From an uncultured Desulfobulbaceae bacterium (GTDB lineage Bacteria; Desulfobacterota; Desulfobulbia; Desulfobulbales; Desulfocapsaceae), in the NCBI GenBank assembly GCA_947311315.1, contig CAMZKN010000026.1:1-64000 (forward strand): DNA of 64,000 bases, given 5' to 3'. This document shows positions 40,036 to 49,329 of this stretch, piece after piece. Numbering within the stretch: position 1 is the stretch's first letter; each line of letters begins with the position of its first letter. Under the pieces are notes generated by a model that was given only the letters and a program-made list of their open reading frames with translations, was not told the DNA's origin and made no database searches. The position numbers and the translations under genes are program-made.

Positions 40036-40827
40036 ATGAATCGTTTGCGTTTTAAGTACAATGCTCTGCTGGAAAGCCTGAAAGAATACACTAAACTTGC
40101 AGTTGCGTTTTCAGGTGGTGTGGATTCAACTTTTCTGGTGTATGCAGCACAGCATGCTCTCGGCGTTGAAAATGTACTGGTGTTACACGCTTTTTCAACC
40201 ATCTTATCAAAGCAAAGTGTTGAAAGAGTAGGGAAAATCAGATTCATCGATTTGGCACCTCAAACATTTTTCAAAGCCGTGGAACTTTTTCCACTCAGCT
40301 GGAACGAATTTATCTGTAACTCAGACGAGCGATGCTATTTTTGTAAAAAACGAATGTATTCATGCTTTAATAGGGCTCTGGAAGAAGAAGGGTACTGCTC
40401 TCTTGCTGATGGCACTAATGTGGATGATTTGAAGGAAAATCGTCCGGGCTTGCGAGCTATACGACAATTAAAAGTCGCTACTCCTTTTGTTGATGCAGGA
40501 ATAAATAAAAATGATATTCGGTTACTTGCAAAAAAATATGGTCTTTCTAACCATAATTTGCCTTCCGACTCGTGTCTTGCTACCAGAGTTCAAAATAATA
40601 TGGTGATAACTGAGCAAAAGCTTAGAACTATAGAGGTTGCGGAAGATTTTCTCAATGAACGTGGTTTTCAGGGTTGCCGGGTTAAACTTTGTAACGAGGT
40701 GACTATAATAGAGGTTGTGGCTAAAGATATTGAATTGCTGGCATGTGACGCTAACAGATTACAACTCCTTCACTTTTTCAGGACTCTAGGGTTGAATCCT
40801 GTGCTCTTGAACATGGAGGGGAGATAA
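40036..40827 (+). CDS. larE: LarE-like ATP-dependent sulfur transferase
   Basis: AVAFSGGVDSTFL PP-loop, SDERCYFCKKRMY, LPSDSCLATR; three conserved Cys positions. Confidence 0.83.
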   Translation: MNRLRFKYNALLESLKEYTKLAVAFSGGVDSTFLVYAAQHALGVENVLVLHAFSTILSKQSVERVGKIRFIDLAPQTFFKAVELFPLSWNEFICNSDERCYFCKKRMYSCFNRALEEEGYCSLADGTNVDDLKENRPGLRAIRQLKVATPFVDAGINKNDIRLLAKKYGLSNHNLPSDSCLATRVQNNMVITEQKLRTIEVAEDFLNERGFQGCRVKLCNEVTIIEVVAKDIELLACDANRLQLLHFFRTLGLNPVLLNMEGR

Positions 40828-41216
40828 GCTGTTTGGATGAAAAGAAAAAATGACCATGGTCAACATTGTTTGTAACTCTCTTTTTTATTTAGATTGTTTG
40901 TGCTACTAATCCAAAAAGAGCACATTATTTACTTGATTCTGATTTCCGATTCAATTATGGTGCCTTGTTATGGATCTAAAAGCCCGAATACAAAGGGTTG
41001 TGTCATTCTTGTATTGTTGTCAGCTGAAAGTGTAATGATCTTTTATTAGTGTCTTATTGCGTAAAACCTGAAGAAGGAAAGACAAGGCACTTATACCCAC
41101 TTGTTGGGGTGTTAGATAATTAGGTAGAGTTAAAGTAAAGCGTCTTTTATGGGGAAAGAGGACAACGTTCGTTGTTCTGTTAGAATTGTAACGAAAGATA
41201 AAGCAGGGAGGAATGT

Positions 41217-41489
41217 ATGAACAAGAAGGAACTTATTGAAAGCATTGCTGGAGCAGCAGATATTAGCAAAGCGGCCGCCGAAAAAGCATTGAACGGTACC
41301 CTCGCGGCAATTGCCGAAAGTTTGAAAAAGGGTGAGAAAGTGACTTTGGTAGGTTTTGGCACATTTTCTGTTTCAAGGCGGGATGCACGTCAGGGAAGAA
41401 ATCCCCAGACAGGGAAGACCATCGATATACCAGCCAAAAATGTTGCAAAGTTTAAAGCTGGCAGCAAACTGTCTGAAGCTATCAATTAG
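41217..41489 (+). CDS. hup: HU-family DNA-binding protein
   Basis: MNKKELIESIAGAADISKAAAEKAL, GFGTFSVSRRDARQGRNPQTGKTIDIPA. Confidence 0.95.
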   Translation: MNKKELIESIAGAADISKAAAEKALNGTLAAIAESLKKGEKVTLVGFGTFSVSRRDARQGRNPQTGKTIDIPAKNVAKFKAGSKLSEAIN

Positions 41490-41541
41490 TCCCTGGTTAC
41501 CTATGGCTATTGACCTCCGTAGCTGATTATATTGATAGATT

Positions 41542-41660
41542 ACACCCTTAATCCTTACCGGAGAAAGGGTGTTTTAGAAACTTTTTCACTGAATTTGTGA
41601 AAAAGGTGTCTGATTTGTTGAAAGGGCTGTTCCTTACTGGAACAGCCCTTTCGGTGTTTT
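41542..41660 (+). terminator. Cluster of three consecutive hairpins downstream of hup, the last with a T-rich tail
   Basis: acaccctt..aagggtgt+tttt (41542-41575); ctttttcac..gtgaaaaag (41581-41605); aaagggctgttcc ttact ggaacagcccttt then tcggtgtttttt (from 41621). Confidence 0.7.
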
Positions 41661-41721
41661 TTGTGTTACCGGTTTACAAAGCAGTTTTGAAAAGCAACGA
41701 TTGTTGAAGAGAGGAGAGGAA

Positions 41722-43317
41722 ATGAATGTCAAGCTTTTGGATTATGGGGCTGGAAATGTTCGCAGTGTAAGAAATGCAATTCGTAAACTTGGCTGTTCGG
41801 TCAGTGATGTGCAAACACCTGATGATATTCTCACAGCAGAAAAGCTTATTTTCCCGGGTGTTGGAAGCTTTGGCATGGTTATGGAACGGTTACATCAAAT
41901 GGGCTATATTGAACCTTTAAAAAAACGTATAGCTCTTGATAAACCTTTTCTTGGCATTTGCGTCGCTTTGCAAACTTTTTTTGATGGGAGTGAAGAGTCT
42001 CCTGGAGTACCTGGGCTTTCGGTTATTCCCGGACAGGTAAAAAAATTTTCAGATAAACATTTCTCTGTCCCTCAGATTGGTTGGAATAATATAAGATTAT
42101 GGAAAGAGTCTGATCTTTTTGAAGAGTATCGTGATGAAAAACTGTATTTTGTCCACTCGTATTATGCTCCTGTGTCTGATCTCAATAAAGACTGGATACT
42201 TTCTGTAACTGACTACGGAACTGAATTCATTTCAGGAGTGGAAAAGGGAAGGGTGAGTGCTTTTCAGTTTCACCCCGAAAAAAGTGGAGCAGTTGGACTG
42301 AAAATATTGGAAAAATTTCTTCTTCCCGAAGGATCTCGACACAAAAAAGAGATCAGCACCACATCGTCAGGTAAAACATGTATATCAAAAAGAATTATTG
42401 CCTGTCTTGATGTCCGCAGCAATGATAATGGTGATCTGATTGTGACCAAAGGTGATCAATACGACGTACGTGATGAAGGAGACGTGAGAAATCTTGGTAA
42501 ACCGGTTGAATTGGCGAAGAGGTATTATAGTGAAGGCGCAGATGAAATCACTTTTTTAAATATAACAGGATTTCGCGACTTTCCAATGCAGGATCAGCCG
42601 ATGCTTGAAGTACTGAAAAGAACATCAGAAAATGTTTTTGTTCCGCTGACTATTGGTGGAGGCATCAGAGAATTTACTGATTCAAATGGTATCGCTTACA
42701 CTTCACTTGATGTTGCTTCAGAATATTTTCGATCAGGAGCTGATAAGGTTTCTATTGGAAGTGATGCTGTCTATGCTGTAGAAGAGGTTCTGCGAACCGG
42801 CAAACCAGGTGGGGCGAGCTCCATTGAACAAATTTCAACAGTTTACGGCGCCCAAGCAGTGGTTATTTCCGTAGATCCACGTCGAATATACGTGAAATCT
42901 CCTGAAGAGACTACTCATAAGACCATTAAAACGAACTTTCCCGGTCCGAAAGGTGAGGAGTATTGCTGGTACCAGTGTACAGTTAAAGGTGGCAGGGAAG
43001 GACGTGATCTGGATGTAGTGCAGTTGGTCACGATATGTGAGCAACTTGGCGCTGGTGAAATATTGCTTAACTGTATAGATAAAGATGGTACCAATAGCGG
43101 TTTTGATTTTGAGCTGATAATGCAGGTGAAACATACTGTTTCCATCCCTGTTATTGCTTCGAGTGGAGCAGGTAAGCCGTCTCACTTTGTTGATGTTTTC
43201 AAAAAGACTGGAGTTGAGGCAGCACTTGCTGCCGGAATTTTCCACAGACGGGAAGTTCCGATCAGTGCAGTGAAAGAAGCTGTTGTTAAAGCTGGAATCG
43301 AAATTAGAGAAACCTGA
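41722..43317 (+). CDS. HisH-HisF fusion: imidazole glycerol phosphate synthase, HIS7-like bifunctional
   Basis: HisH domain (LLDYGAGNVRSVRNAIRKLG, FLGICVALQTFF, FQFHPEKSGAVGLKIL) in the same ORF as HisF (RIIACLDVR, LTIGGGIREF, GADKVSIGSDAV, IASSGAGKPSHFVDVF). Confidence 0.93.
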   Translation: MNVKLLDYGAGNVRSVRNAIRKLGCSVSDVQTPDDILTAEKLIFPGVGSFGMVMERLHQMGYIEPLKKRIALDKPFLGICVALQTFFDGSEESPGVPGLSVIPGQVKKFSDKHFSVPQIGWNNIRLWKESDLFEEYRDEKLYFVHSYYAPVSDLNKDWILSVTDYGTEFISGVEKGRVSAFQFHPEKSGAVGLKILEKFLLPEGSRHKKEISTTSSGKTCISKRIIACLDVRSNDNGDLIVTKGDQYDVRDEGDVRNLGKPVELAKRYYSEGADEITFLNITGFRDFPMQDQPMLEVLKRTSENVFVPLTIGGGIREFTDSNGIAYTSLDVASEYFRSGADKVSIGSDAVYAVEEVLRTGKPGGASSIEQISTVYGAQAVVISVDPRRIYVKSPEETTHKTIKTNFPGPKGEEYCWYQCTVKGGREGRDLDVVQLVTICEQLGAGEILLNCIDKDGTNSGFDFELIMQVKHTVSIPVIASSGAGKPSHFVDVFKKTGVEAALAAGIFHRREVPISAVKEAVVKAGIEIRET

Positions 43318-43363
43318 ACAGAATGCCAGCAACAGGTAGTTTGAAATGTGTATTGCGAAGAGG

Positions 43364-44089
43364 TTACGTACCCTGGGAATGAAATTTAAGGCTTCTGAGA
43401 AAGTATTCACCCTCTTCATTCGTTTTACCAATGGATTTTTTTGAAGAATGAAGTGAGCTTTCAACATAGCACATGTCAACGCCATTGAACAGTGTGTCCG
43501 GGTGCATACAGACCAGGCCTCTGTTTTTGACGTTTATGTATTCGTCCTTATTTTCTGTTATCACGCTGTGATCCTCGTATGTCAGGATATATCGCACACA
43601 CAAAGGAGAAAGTGCGTTGTCAGGAATAATTTGAAATGCTACATTTTTTAAATTACCTGACGCTGTTTGCAGTTTTTTAGTTTTAGTAACAAACTTGAGA
43701 AAGTTATCAGCTTTGAGTTCATTTGGGTTGAGATGAATTTCCGTGGCTTTGGTGTAAATAGCGTAATCTTTTCGTCCAGTTTTTTTAAGATAATATAAAC
43801 TGTCATTGTTGAGTTTTTCGAACCAGCTGTTTCCTGTCGGAGGCGTTATTGAAAAGCCAAGACTACTTTCCCTTTGGGCAAGGTTTTTAACAGGGAAATA
43901 ACGGTTTTTGTATGAAGCACCACATGAGCATAATGAAAGTGCAAATAACATTACCAGAATCGGTGAAGTCTTGCGTAGTATATTTAATTTTATTTGGAGA
44001 GTGAATTTCATAAGTTTCTGCATGTAATTTCTTGAATGGTACATTCGTTTCTGGATAGTATATGTAATTGATTTTTTGGAACCATTCAA
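43364..44089 (-). CDS. Predicted lipoprotein of unknown function (true start probably internal near 44011)
   Basis: Signal peptide and lipobox ILVMLFALSLCSCGAS; no recognised domain. Confidence 0.6.
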   Translation of the reverse strand: MNGSKKSITYTIQKRMYHSRNYMQKLMKFTLQIKLNILRKTSPILVMLFALSLCSCGASYKNRYFPVKNLAQRESSLGFSITPPTGNSWFEKLNNDSLYYLKKTGRKDYAIYTKATEIHLNPNELKADNFLKFVTKTKKLQTASGNLKNVAFQIIPDNALSPLCVRYILTYEDHSVITENKDEYINVKNRGLVCMHPDTLFNGVDMCYVESSLHSSKKSIGKTNEEGEYFLRSLKFHSQGT

Positions 44090-44137
44090 GGATATAGTAG
44101 CAACCTGAAATTATTGTTTCTCACCTGGGATTTACAC

Positions 44138-45982
44138 ATGAATTATCCGGTTCCCACGCTACAAAGAAGGGCCATTAGTGGCCTGTTATTTGTCATTGTT
44201 CTCATTCTAGTGCTGAACACAGTATCTACTTTGACGTATAAAAGGGGGGTGGAACAACTTGAACAGCAGGGCAATGTCCGTCTTGAATTGTACATAAATT
44301 ATCTTGAAGGGATTCTTGAGAAATACCAGAGCCTGCCGGAGCTATTGGCCATAGATAAAAAACTTGTTAAAGCTCTCTTGAATCCGACGGAACATAAAAG
44401 AATTGAAACATTAAACAGATATCTGGAAACCATAAATAAGGTCAGTGATACACTTGACACCTATCTAATGAATAAAGATGGTTTGACGATTGCTGCAAGT
44501 AACTGGAATGAAAAACATCCGTTTATTGGCAGAAATTTTAGTTATCGACCGTATTTCAAAGAGGCCATGAAGGGGAAGCTTGGCAGATATTTTGCTCTTG
44601 GCTCAACGTCTTCCAAACGTGGGTATTATTTCGCGTTTCCCGTGCGAAAAGACGATGAAATCCTTGGCGCTGTTGCTATAAAAATCAACATAGACACAGT
44701 GGAGCAAAAATGGGCAGATAGGGATGAGAATTTTCTGGTTTCTGACCCTGATGGGGTTATTTTTATCACTACAAATCCTGAATGGCGCTATAAAACACTT
44801 GGGCCCTTGCCTGCAACAACATTAAAAAGGATCACAGAGAGCAAACGGTACCCTGACGCCACACTTACTCCTTTGAGCGATACTATAATTGAAACATCTG
44901 ATAAAAGGCAGATTTTCAGCGTAGAGGGTAAATCAAAAGCTCAAACAATAAGTGTTTTGAAACAATCACAATATATGCCCCATGCCGGTTGGAATGTTCA
45001 TATATTAACAGACATTCGTGTTGTAAAGAAAAAGATTATTTTGATTGATATTCTTGTTGCTGCCGGTCTCTTTCTGGCCTTTTTTCTCTCAATAATGCTA
45101 ATGCAGCGACAGCAACGTTTAGCAGAGATGAAGAAAATCGAAAGGCAGGCTAAAATAGCTTTGCAGGATGCAAATGAACAGCTTGAATCGAGGGTTCTTG
45201 ACAGGACGCAAAAACTTACAGAAATCAACAAGTTATTGAGAAAAGAAATCCTCGAAAGAAAACAGACTGAAATTAAGCTAAAAAGAACACGAAGAGAATT
45301 GATACATGCCGCAAAGCTGGCAGTGCTTGGCCAGATGTCTGCAGGCATTAATCATGAGTTGAACCAGCCACTTGCTGCGATAAGGAGTTACACCGATAAC
45401 GGCAGACAATTTCTACAAAAAGGTCGATTGGAAGAAGCTCTGTGGAATCTTGAGCAGATAGGTGAACTCACGGAACGAATGGCCCAGATTGGCATCCAGC
45501 TCAAGCTTTTTTCAAAAAAATCTAGTGGTCAAATCGTTGCCGTACCGTTTCATGGTATTGTTGATGGCGCTTTGGAAATTTTAAAACCAAGTATAAAAAA
45601 AGAAGGCGTCAACCTTGCTGTAAAAATAGATCCGGAAGATCTGGAAGTAAAAGGGAATCATGTCTTGTTGCAACAGGTTTTAGTGAATTTAATCTCGAAT
45701 GCAATGCAGGCCATTGAGGCACAAAAAGAGAAAATAATAGACGTCGAATGTGTAGAAAAAGAAGGCTTTGTCGTTGTAAGTGTTCAAGATAATGGGTTGG
45801 GAGTTCCAAAAAATTTCAGGAAAAATATTTTTGAACCGTTTTTCACCACCAAAAAATCCGGTCAGGGCTTAGGGCTTGGCTTGACCATAAGTGATCGAAT
45901 TGTTCAGGATCTTGGTGGACATATAACACTTGTACCGTCTTCCACAGGAGCACGGTTTGAGTTCTCATTAAAAAAGGCGTAA
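44138..45982 (+). CDS. dctB: DctB-type sensor histidine kinase
   Basis: Two TM flanking periplasmic double-PAS-like region, LAVLGQMSAGINHELNQPLAAIRSYTDNGRQFL, NLISNAMQAI, FEPFFTTKKSGQGLGLGL. Confidence 0.9.
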   Translation: MNYPVPTLQRRAISGLLFVIVLILVLNTVSTLTYKRGVEQLEQQGNVRLELYINYLEGILEKYQSLPELLAIDKKLVKALLNPTEHKRIETLNRYLETINKVSDTLDTYLMNKDGLTIAASNWNEKHPFIGRNFSYRPYFKEAMKGKLGRYFALGSTSSKRGYYFAFPVRKDDEILGAVAIKINIDTVEQKWADRDENFLVSDPDGVIFITTNPEWRYKTLGPLPATTLKRITESKRYPDATLTPLSDTIIETSDKRQIFSVEGKSKAQTISVLKQSQYMPHAGWNVHILTDIRVVKKKIILIDILVAAGLFLAFFLSIMLMQRQQRLAEMKKIERQAKIALQDANEQLESRVLDRTQKLTEINKLLRKEILERKQTEIKLKRTRRELIHAAKLAVLGQMSAGINHELNQPLAAIRSYTDNGRQFLQKGRLEEALWNLEQIGELTERMAQIGIQLKLFSKKSSGQIVAVPFHGIVDGALEILKPSIKKEGVNLAVKIDPEDLEVKGNHVLLQQVLVNLISNAMQAIEAQKEKIIDVECVEKEGFVVVSVQDNGLGVPKNFRKNIFEPFFTTKKSGQGLGLGLTISDRIVQDLGGHITLVPSSTGARFEFSLKKA

Positions 45983-45991
45983 TTAAAAGTT

Positions 45992-47347
45992 ATGGCGACA
46001 CAGGGGAGAGTGCTTTTTATCGATGATGAAAAGCATATTCGACAAGCAAACAGACAAACTCTTGAACTTGCAGATCTTGATGTTATTTGTGAGGATTGTG
46101 CCGAAAAAGGTCTTCAGATAGTCAATCGGGAATGGCCTGGTGTTATCGTTTGTGATATCCGTCTGCCTAACATGGATGGCCTTCAGTTCCTGCTTGAAGT
46201 ACAGAAGATTGACAGTGATTTGCCGGTGATTTTGATCACAGGACATGGTGATATCTCCATCGCAGTAAAGGCTATGCGAGATGGTGCATATGATTTTATT
46301 GAAAAGCCCTATTCGACTGAACGGCTTGTGAAGACTGTTGTGCGTGGCCTTGAAAAAAGATCTCTTACGCTTGAAAACCGAAATCTGCGACGTGAGCTTG
46401 AATTGCACAGCGCTCCGGGGCCAAGAATAATAGGTAGAACCCCTGCAATGGAAAAATTACGATCAACGATTGCCCAAGTCGCAGATACAGGTGCTGATGT
46501 GCTTATACTCGGGGAGACTGGTACAGGCAAAGAACTTGTTGCCCGGGCACTTCATGAAAACAGCAAAAGGAGCATAAAAAATTTTGTGGCAATTAATTGC
46601 GGTGCTGTTTCAGAATCTATAATGGAAAGTGAGCTTTTTGGCCATGAAGCGGGAGCTTTTACCGACGCAAGATCGACACGAATAGGGAAATTCGAACATG
46701 CGAATGGTGGAACTCTGCTGCTTGATGAAATTGAATCCATGCCAATGAGAGTACAGATTAATCTCTTACGGGTACTTCAGGAACGTTCACTTGAGAGGAT
46801 GGGATCCAATACACTTATACCACTTGATTTGAGGGTTGTTGCTGCTTCAAAAATTGATCTGTTGGAGGCATCCAATCAGGGTTCATTTCGACAGGACCTC
46901 TACTATAGATTAAATGTTGTAACTCTTAAAATACCACCATTGAGAGAACGTCGGGAAGATATTCCTTTATTATTCCATCATTTTCTACTGGTTGCCGCAC
47001 ATAGGTATCAGCAGGAAATTCCTACGCCCAGTACTGTTCAAATGAATGCATTGCTTGCCTATTCCTGGCCAGGAAATGTTCGAGAACTTCGTAATTTTTC
47101 CGAACGTTATGTTCTGCTTGGCAGGCAGTTTGACTGGTCGCTTGAAAAAATGCTTTCAAATGAGGAAAAAGTACAACATCGATCGCTTTCCGGGCAGGTT
47201 GATTGTTTTGAAAGAAGCCTTATCGAACAGGCTCTTGTCGCCTCAAATGGCAGCATAAAAGATGTTATGGAGGATTTAGTCATTCCCCGAAAAACACTCT
47301 ATGATAAAATGCGGAAATATGATTTAAAAAAAGGTGATTACAAATAA
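45992..47347 (+). CDS. dctD: DctD-type sigma-54-dependent response regulator
   Basis: Receiver VLFIDDEKHIRQA, AAA+ GETGTGKELVARALHE, ELFGHEAGAFTDA (GAFTGA variant), C-terminal Fis-type HTH. Confidence 0.92.
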   Translation: MATQGRVLFIDDEKHIRQANRQTLELADLDVICEDCAEKGLQIVNREWPGVIVCDIRLPNMDGLQFLLEVQKIDSDLPVILITGHGDISIAVKAMRDGAYDFIEKPYSTERLVKTVVRGLEKRSLTLENRNLRRELELHSAPGPRIIGRTPAMEKLRSTIAQVADTGADVLILGETGTGKELVARALHENSKRSIKNFVAINCGAVSESIMESELFGHEAGAFTDARSTRIGKFEHANGGTLLLDEIESMPMRVQINLLRVLQERSLERMGSNTLIPLDLRVVAASKIDLLEASNQGSFRQDLYYRLNVVTLKIPPLRERREDIPLLFHHFLLVAAHRYQQEIPTPSTVQMNALLAYSWPGNVRELRNFSERYVLLGRQFDWSLEKMLSNEEKVQHRSLSGQVDCFERSLIEQALVASNGSIKDVMEDLVIPRKTLYDKMRKYDLKKGDYK

Positions 47348-47394
47348 CAAAGGAAATAATAGGCGGATTCCCGCCTATTATTTCCTTTGTTATT
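47343..47394 (+). other. Perfect 24-bp-stem hairpin overlapping the dctD stop codon
   Basis: aataacaaaggaaataataggcgg attc ccgcctattatttcctttgttatt. Confidence 0.9.
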
Positions 47395-47555
47395 CTCTAC
47401 TTTTCCTTCTATCGTTTTGTTTTTACGTTAAGAGTCTCTCTTGTGATGTGTTATAATTAGAAACTGGCGGATTTCCACCAGTTTCTAGTCGTTAGGAATA
47501 TTTACAGTTATTGTTTTTGTTGTGATATCCGCTAGATAAGACGTTTTGCTGCGTC

Positions 47556-47571
47556 TGGTCTAACATTTGCA
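47556..47571 (+). promoter_or_regulatory. Candidate sigma-54 (-24/-12) promoter upstream of dctP
   Basis: TGGTCTAACATTTGCA: GG and GC dinucleotides at the canonical spacing, upstream of a TRAP operon preceded by a DctBD pair. Confidence 0.65.
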
Positions 47572-47691
47572 AGGCATATTTCACGCATTTCATGATAGTG
47601 TTTCATGTTTATGTGAGCAATTCAAAGAATTGCTTATGTCACTGGTTCTGGTTTATCCAGATTGTTATTCTCAAAATTGGAGGAAAAACGT

Positions 47692-48687
47692 ATGTTACGT
47701 ACAATTACGACGTTAGTCGCAAGTGTTGCTGTTTCAGCAATGATCTTTACGGGTACCGCTTTTGCAAGTGGTCCAACCGTAATTAAGTTTTCCCATGTGG
47801 TCGCAGAAAACACTCCTAAAGGCCAGATGGCTAATAAATTCAAAGATCTGGTTACCGAGCGACTTGGTGGCAAATATGAGGTCGAAGTATTTCCAAACTC
47901 GCAGTTATTTGGAGACAATAAAGTTCTTGAAGCAATGCTTCTTGGTGACGTACAGATGGCTGCACCTGCATTGTCAAAATTCAGCAGATATACAAAACAA
48001 TTACAGATATTTGACCTGCCATTTCTTTTCAGAGATATGGTAGCTGTAGAAAAATTCCAAAAAAGTTCCAATGGCCTTGAGTTGCTTGACAGCCTGAAGA
48101 AAAAAGGACTTGTCGGACTTGGATACCTGCATAACGGAATGAAACAACTTTCTTCCAGCAAACCTTTGAAAGTACCTGCAGATGCTCATGGATTAAAATT
48201 TCGTATTATGTCTTCAGATGTTCTTGCGGCACAGTTTCATGCTGTCAAAGCCACCCCTTTGAAAAAGCCATTCTCTGAAGTTTTTACCCTCCTGCAGACC
48301 AAGGCTATTGATGGTCAGGAAAATACCTGGTCGAATATCTTTTCAAAGAAGTTTTTTGAAGTTCAGCCTTATATCACAGAATCTAATCATGGTCTGCTTG
48401 ATTATATGGTCGTCACTTCCAAAGAATTCTGGATGGGCGTACCTGAGGCCGATCGCGTAGTTCTCAAGAAATCTCTTGACGAAGCGATTGCCTTTGGTAA
48501 CGATGTAGCAGCGAAAAAAGCTCTCGCTGATCGTCAAAAAATTGTTGACTCAAAACGCACAGAGATAATTACACTCACGGATGCTGAAAGAAGCCAATGG
48601 GTTGAGGCTATGAAGCCTGTGTGGGAAGAATTTGAAAAGCAAATCGGCAAAGATATGATCGACGCTGCATATAAATCAAATATGTAA
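47692..48687 (+). CDS. dctP: TRAP transporter substrate-binding protein DctP
   Basis: Signal peptide, IKFSHVVAENTPKGQMANKFKDLV, EVFPNSQLFGDNKVLEAMLLGDVQMAAPA, GQENTWSNI. Confidence 0.94.
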   Translation: MLRTITTLVASVAVSAMIFTGTAFASGPTVIKFSHVVAENTPKGQMANKFKDLVTERLGGKYEVEVFPNSQLFGDNKVLEAMLLGDVQMAAPALSKFSRYTKQLQIFDLPFLFRDMVAVEKFQKSSNGLELLDSLKKKGLVGLGYLHNGMKQLSSSKPLKVPADAHGLKFRIMSSDVLAAQFHAVKATPLKKPFSEVFTLLQTKAIDGQENTWSNIFSKKFFEVQPYITESNHGLLDYMVVTSKEFWMGVPEADRVVLKKSLDEAIAFGNDVAAKKALADRQKIVDSKRTEIITLTDAERSQWVEAMKPVWEEFEKQIGKDMIDAAYKSNM

Positions 48688-48783
48688 GACGTACGACTAA
48701 AGCAGGTAGAATCCCCGGAAGTACCTGGATATTCTACCTGCATTTATACCCCTGGTGGGGTGTCAGCTAGTAAGAGGTATTCT

Positions 48784-49329
48784 ATGTTTTTACGTTTCAT
48801 GAATCGTGCCGAAGAAGCGATTATCTGCATCTTACTGGTAGTTACAACACTGCTGGTCTTTGTCGATGTTGTTATGCGTTTTGGCTTTAACACCGGGTTT
48901 ATGTGGTCACAGGAGCTCACTCTGCATATGTCGGCATGGATGGTGTTATTTGGAGCTTCTTACGGGTTGAAAGTTGGATCCCATATCGGTATGGATGCAT
49001 TTGTAAAGCTTTTCCCCTCGACAGGACGCAGGATATTGACAGCAATTGCTGCTATTCTTGCTCTTATCTATTGTGGGTTGATATTCTATGGAAGTTGGAT
49101 ATATCTCAAAAAAATGCATCTTATCGGCATTGAACTCGAAGATATCCCTGTACCAGCCTGGTTAGCTCACAGTCTGTTGCTGTTTGGATTTCTCTTTCTT
49201 ATTATCAGGTTGCTTATGATTCTCTGGTCAGTTATCACCGGTAAAGCTGAGGGTTTTAAACATGCCGATGAGGCAAAAGACAGCATGGAACTCGCTGAAG
49301 ATATCCTCAAAGAGGAGGCAAAATCATGA
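48784..49329 (+). CDS. dctQ: TRAP transporter small permease DctQ
   Basis: Four-TM small permease between dctP and dctM; FMWSQELTLHMSAWMVLFGASYGLKVGSHIGMD. Confidence 0.92.
   Translation: MFLRFMNRAEEAIICILLVVTTLLVFVDVVMRFGFNTGFMWSQELTLHMSAWMVLFGASYGLKVGSHIGMDAFVKLFPSTGRRILTAIAAILALIYCGLIFYGSWIYLKKMHLIGIELEDIPVPAWLAHSLLLFGFLFLIIRLLMILWSVITGKAEGFKHADEAKDSMELAEDILKEEAKS

Noticed and set aside
40849-40862. Palindrome tgaccatggtca upstream of hup
   Set aside because: Only 12 nt and isolated; noted as a possible protein-binding site but not distinguishable from chance without comparison.
42835-43485. Minus-strand 216-aa ORF
   Set aside because: Mostly antisense to the HisF domain of the HisHF fusion; no domain signature.
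45983-46408. Minus-strand 141-aa ORF
   Set aside because: Antisense to the receiver domain of DctD; shadow ORF.
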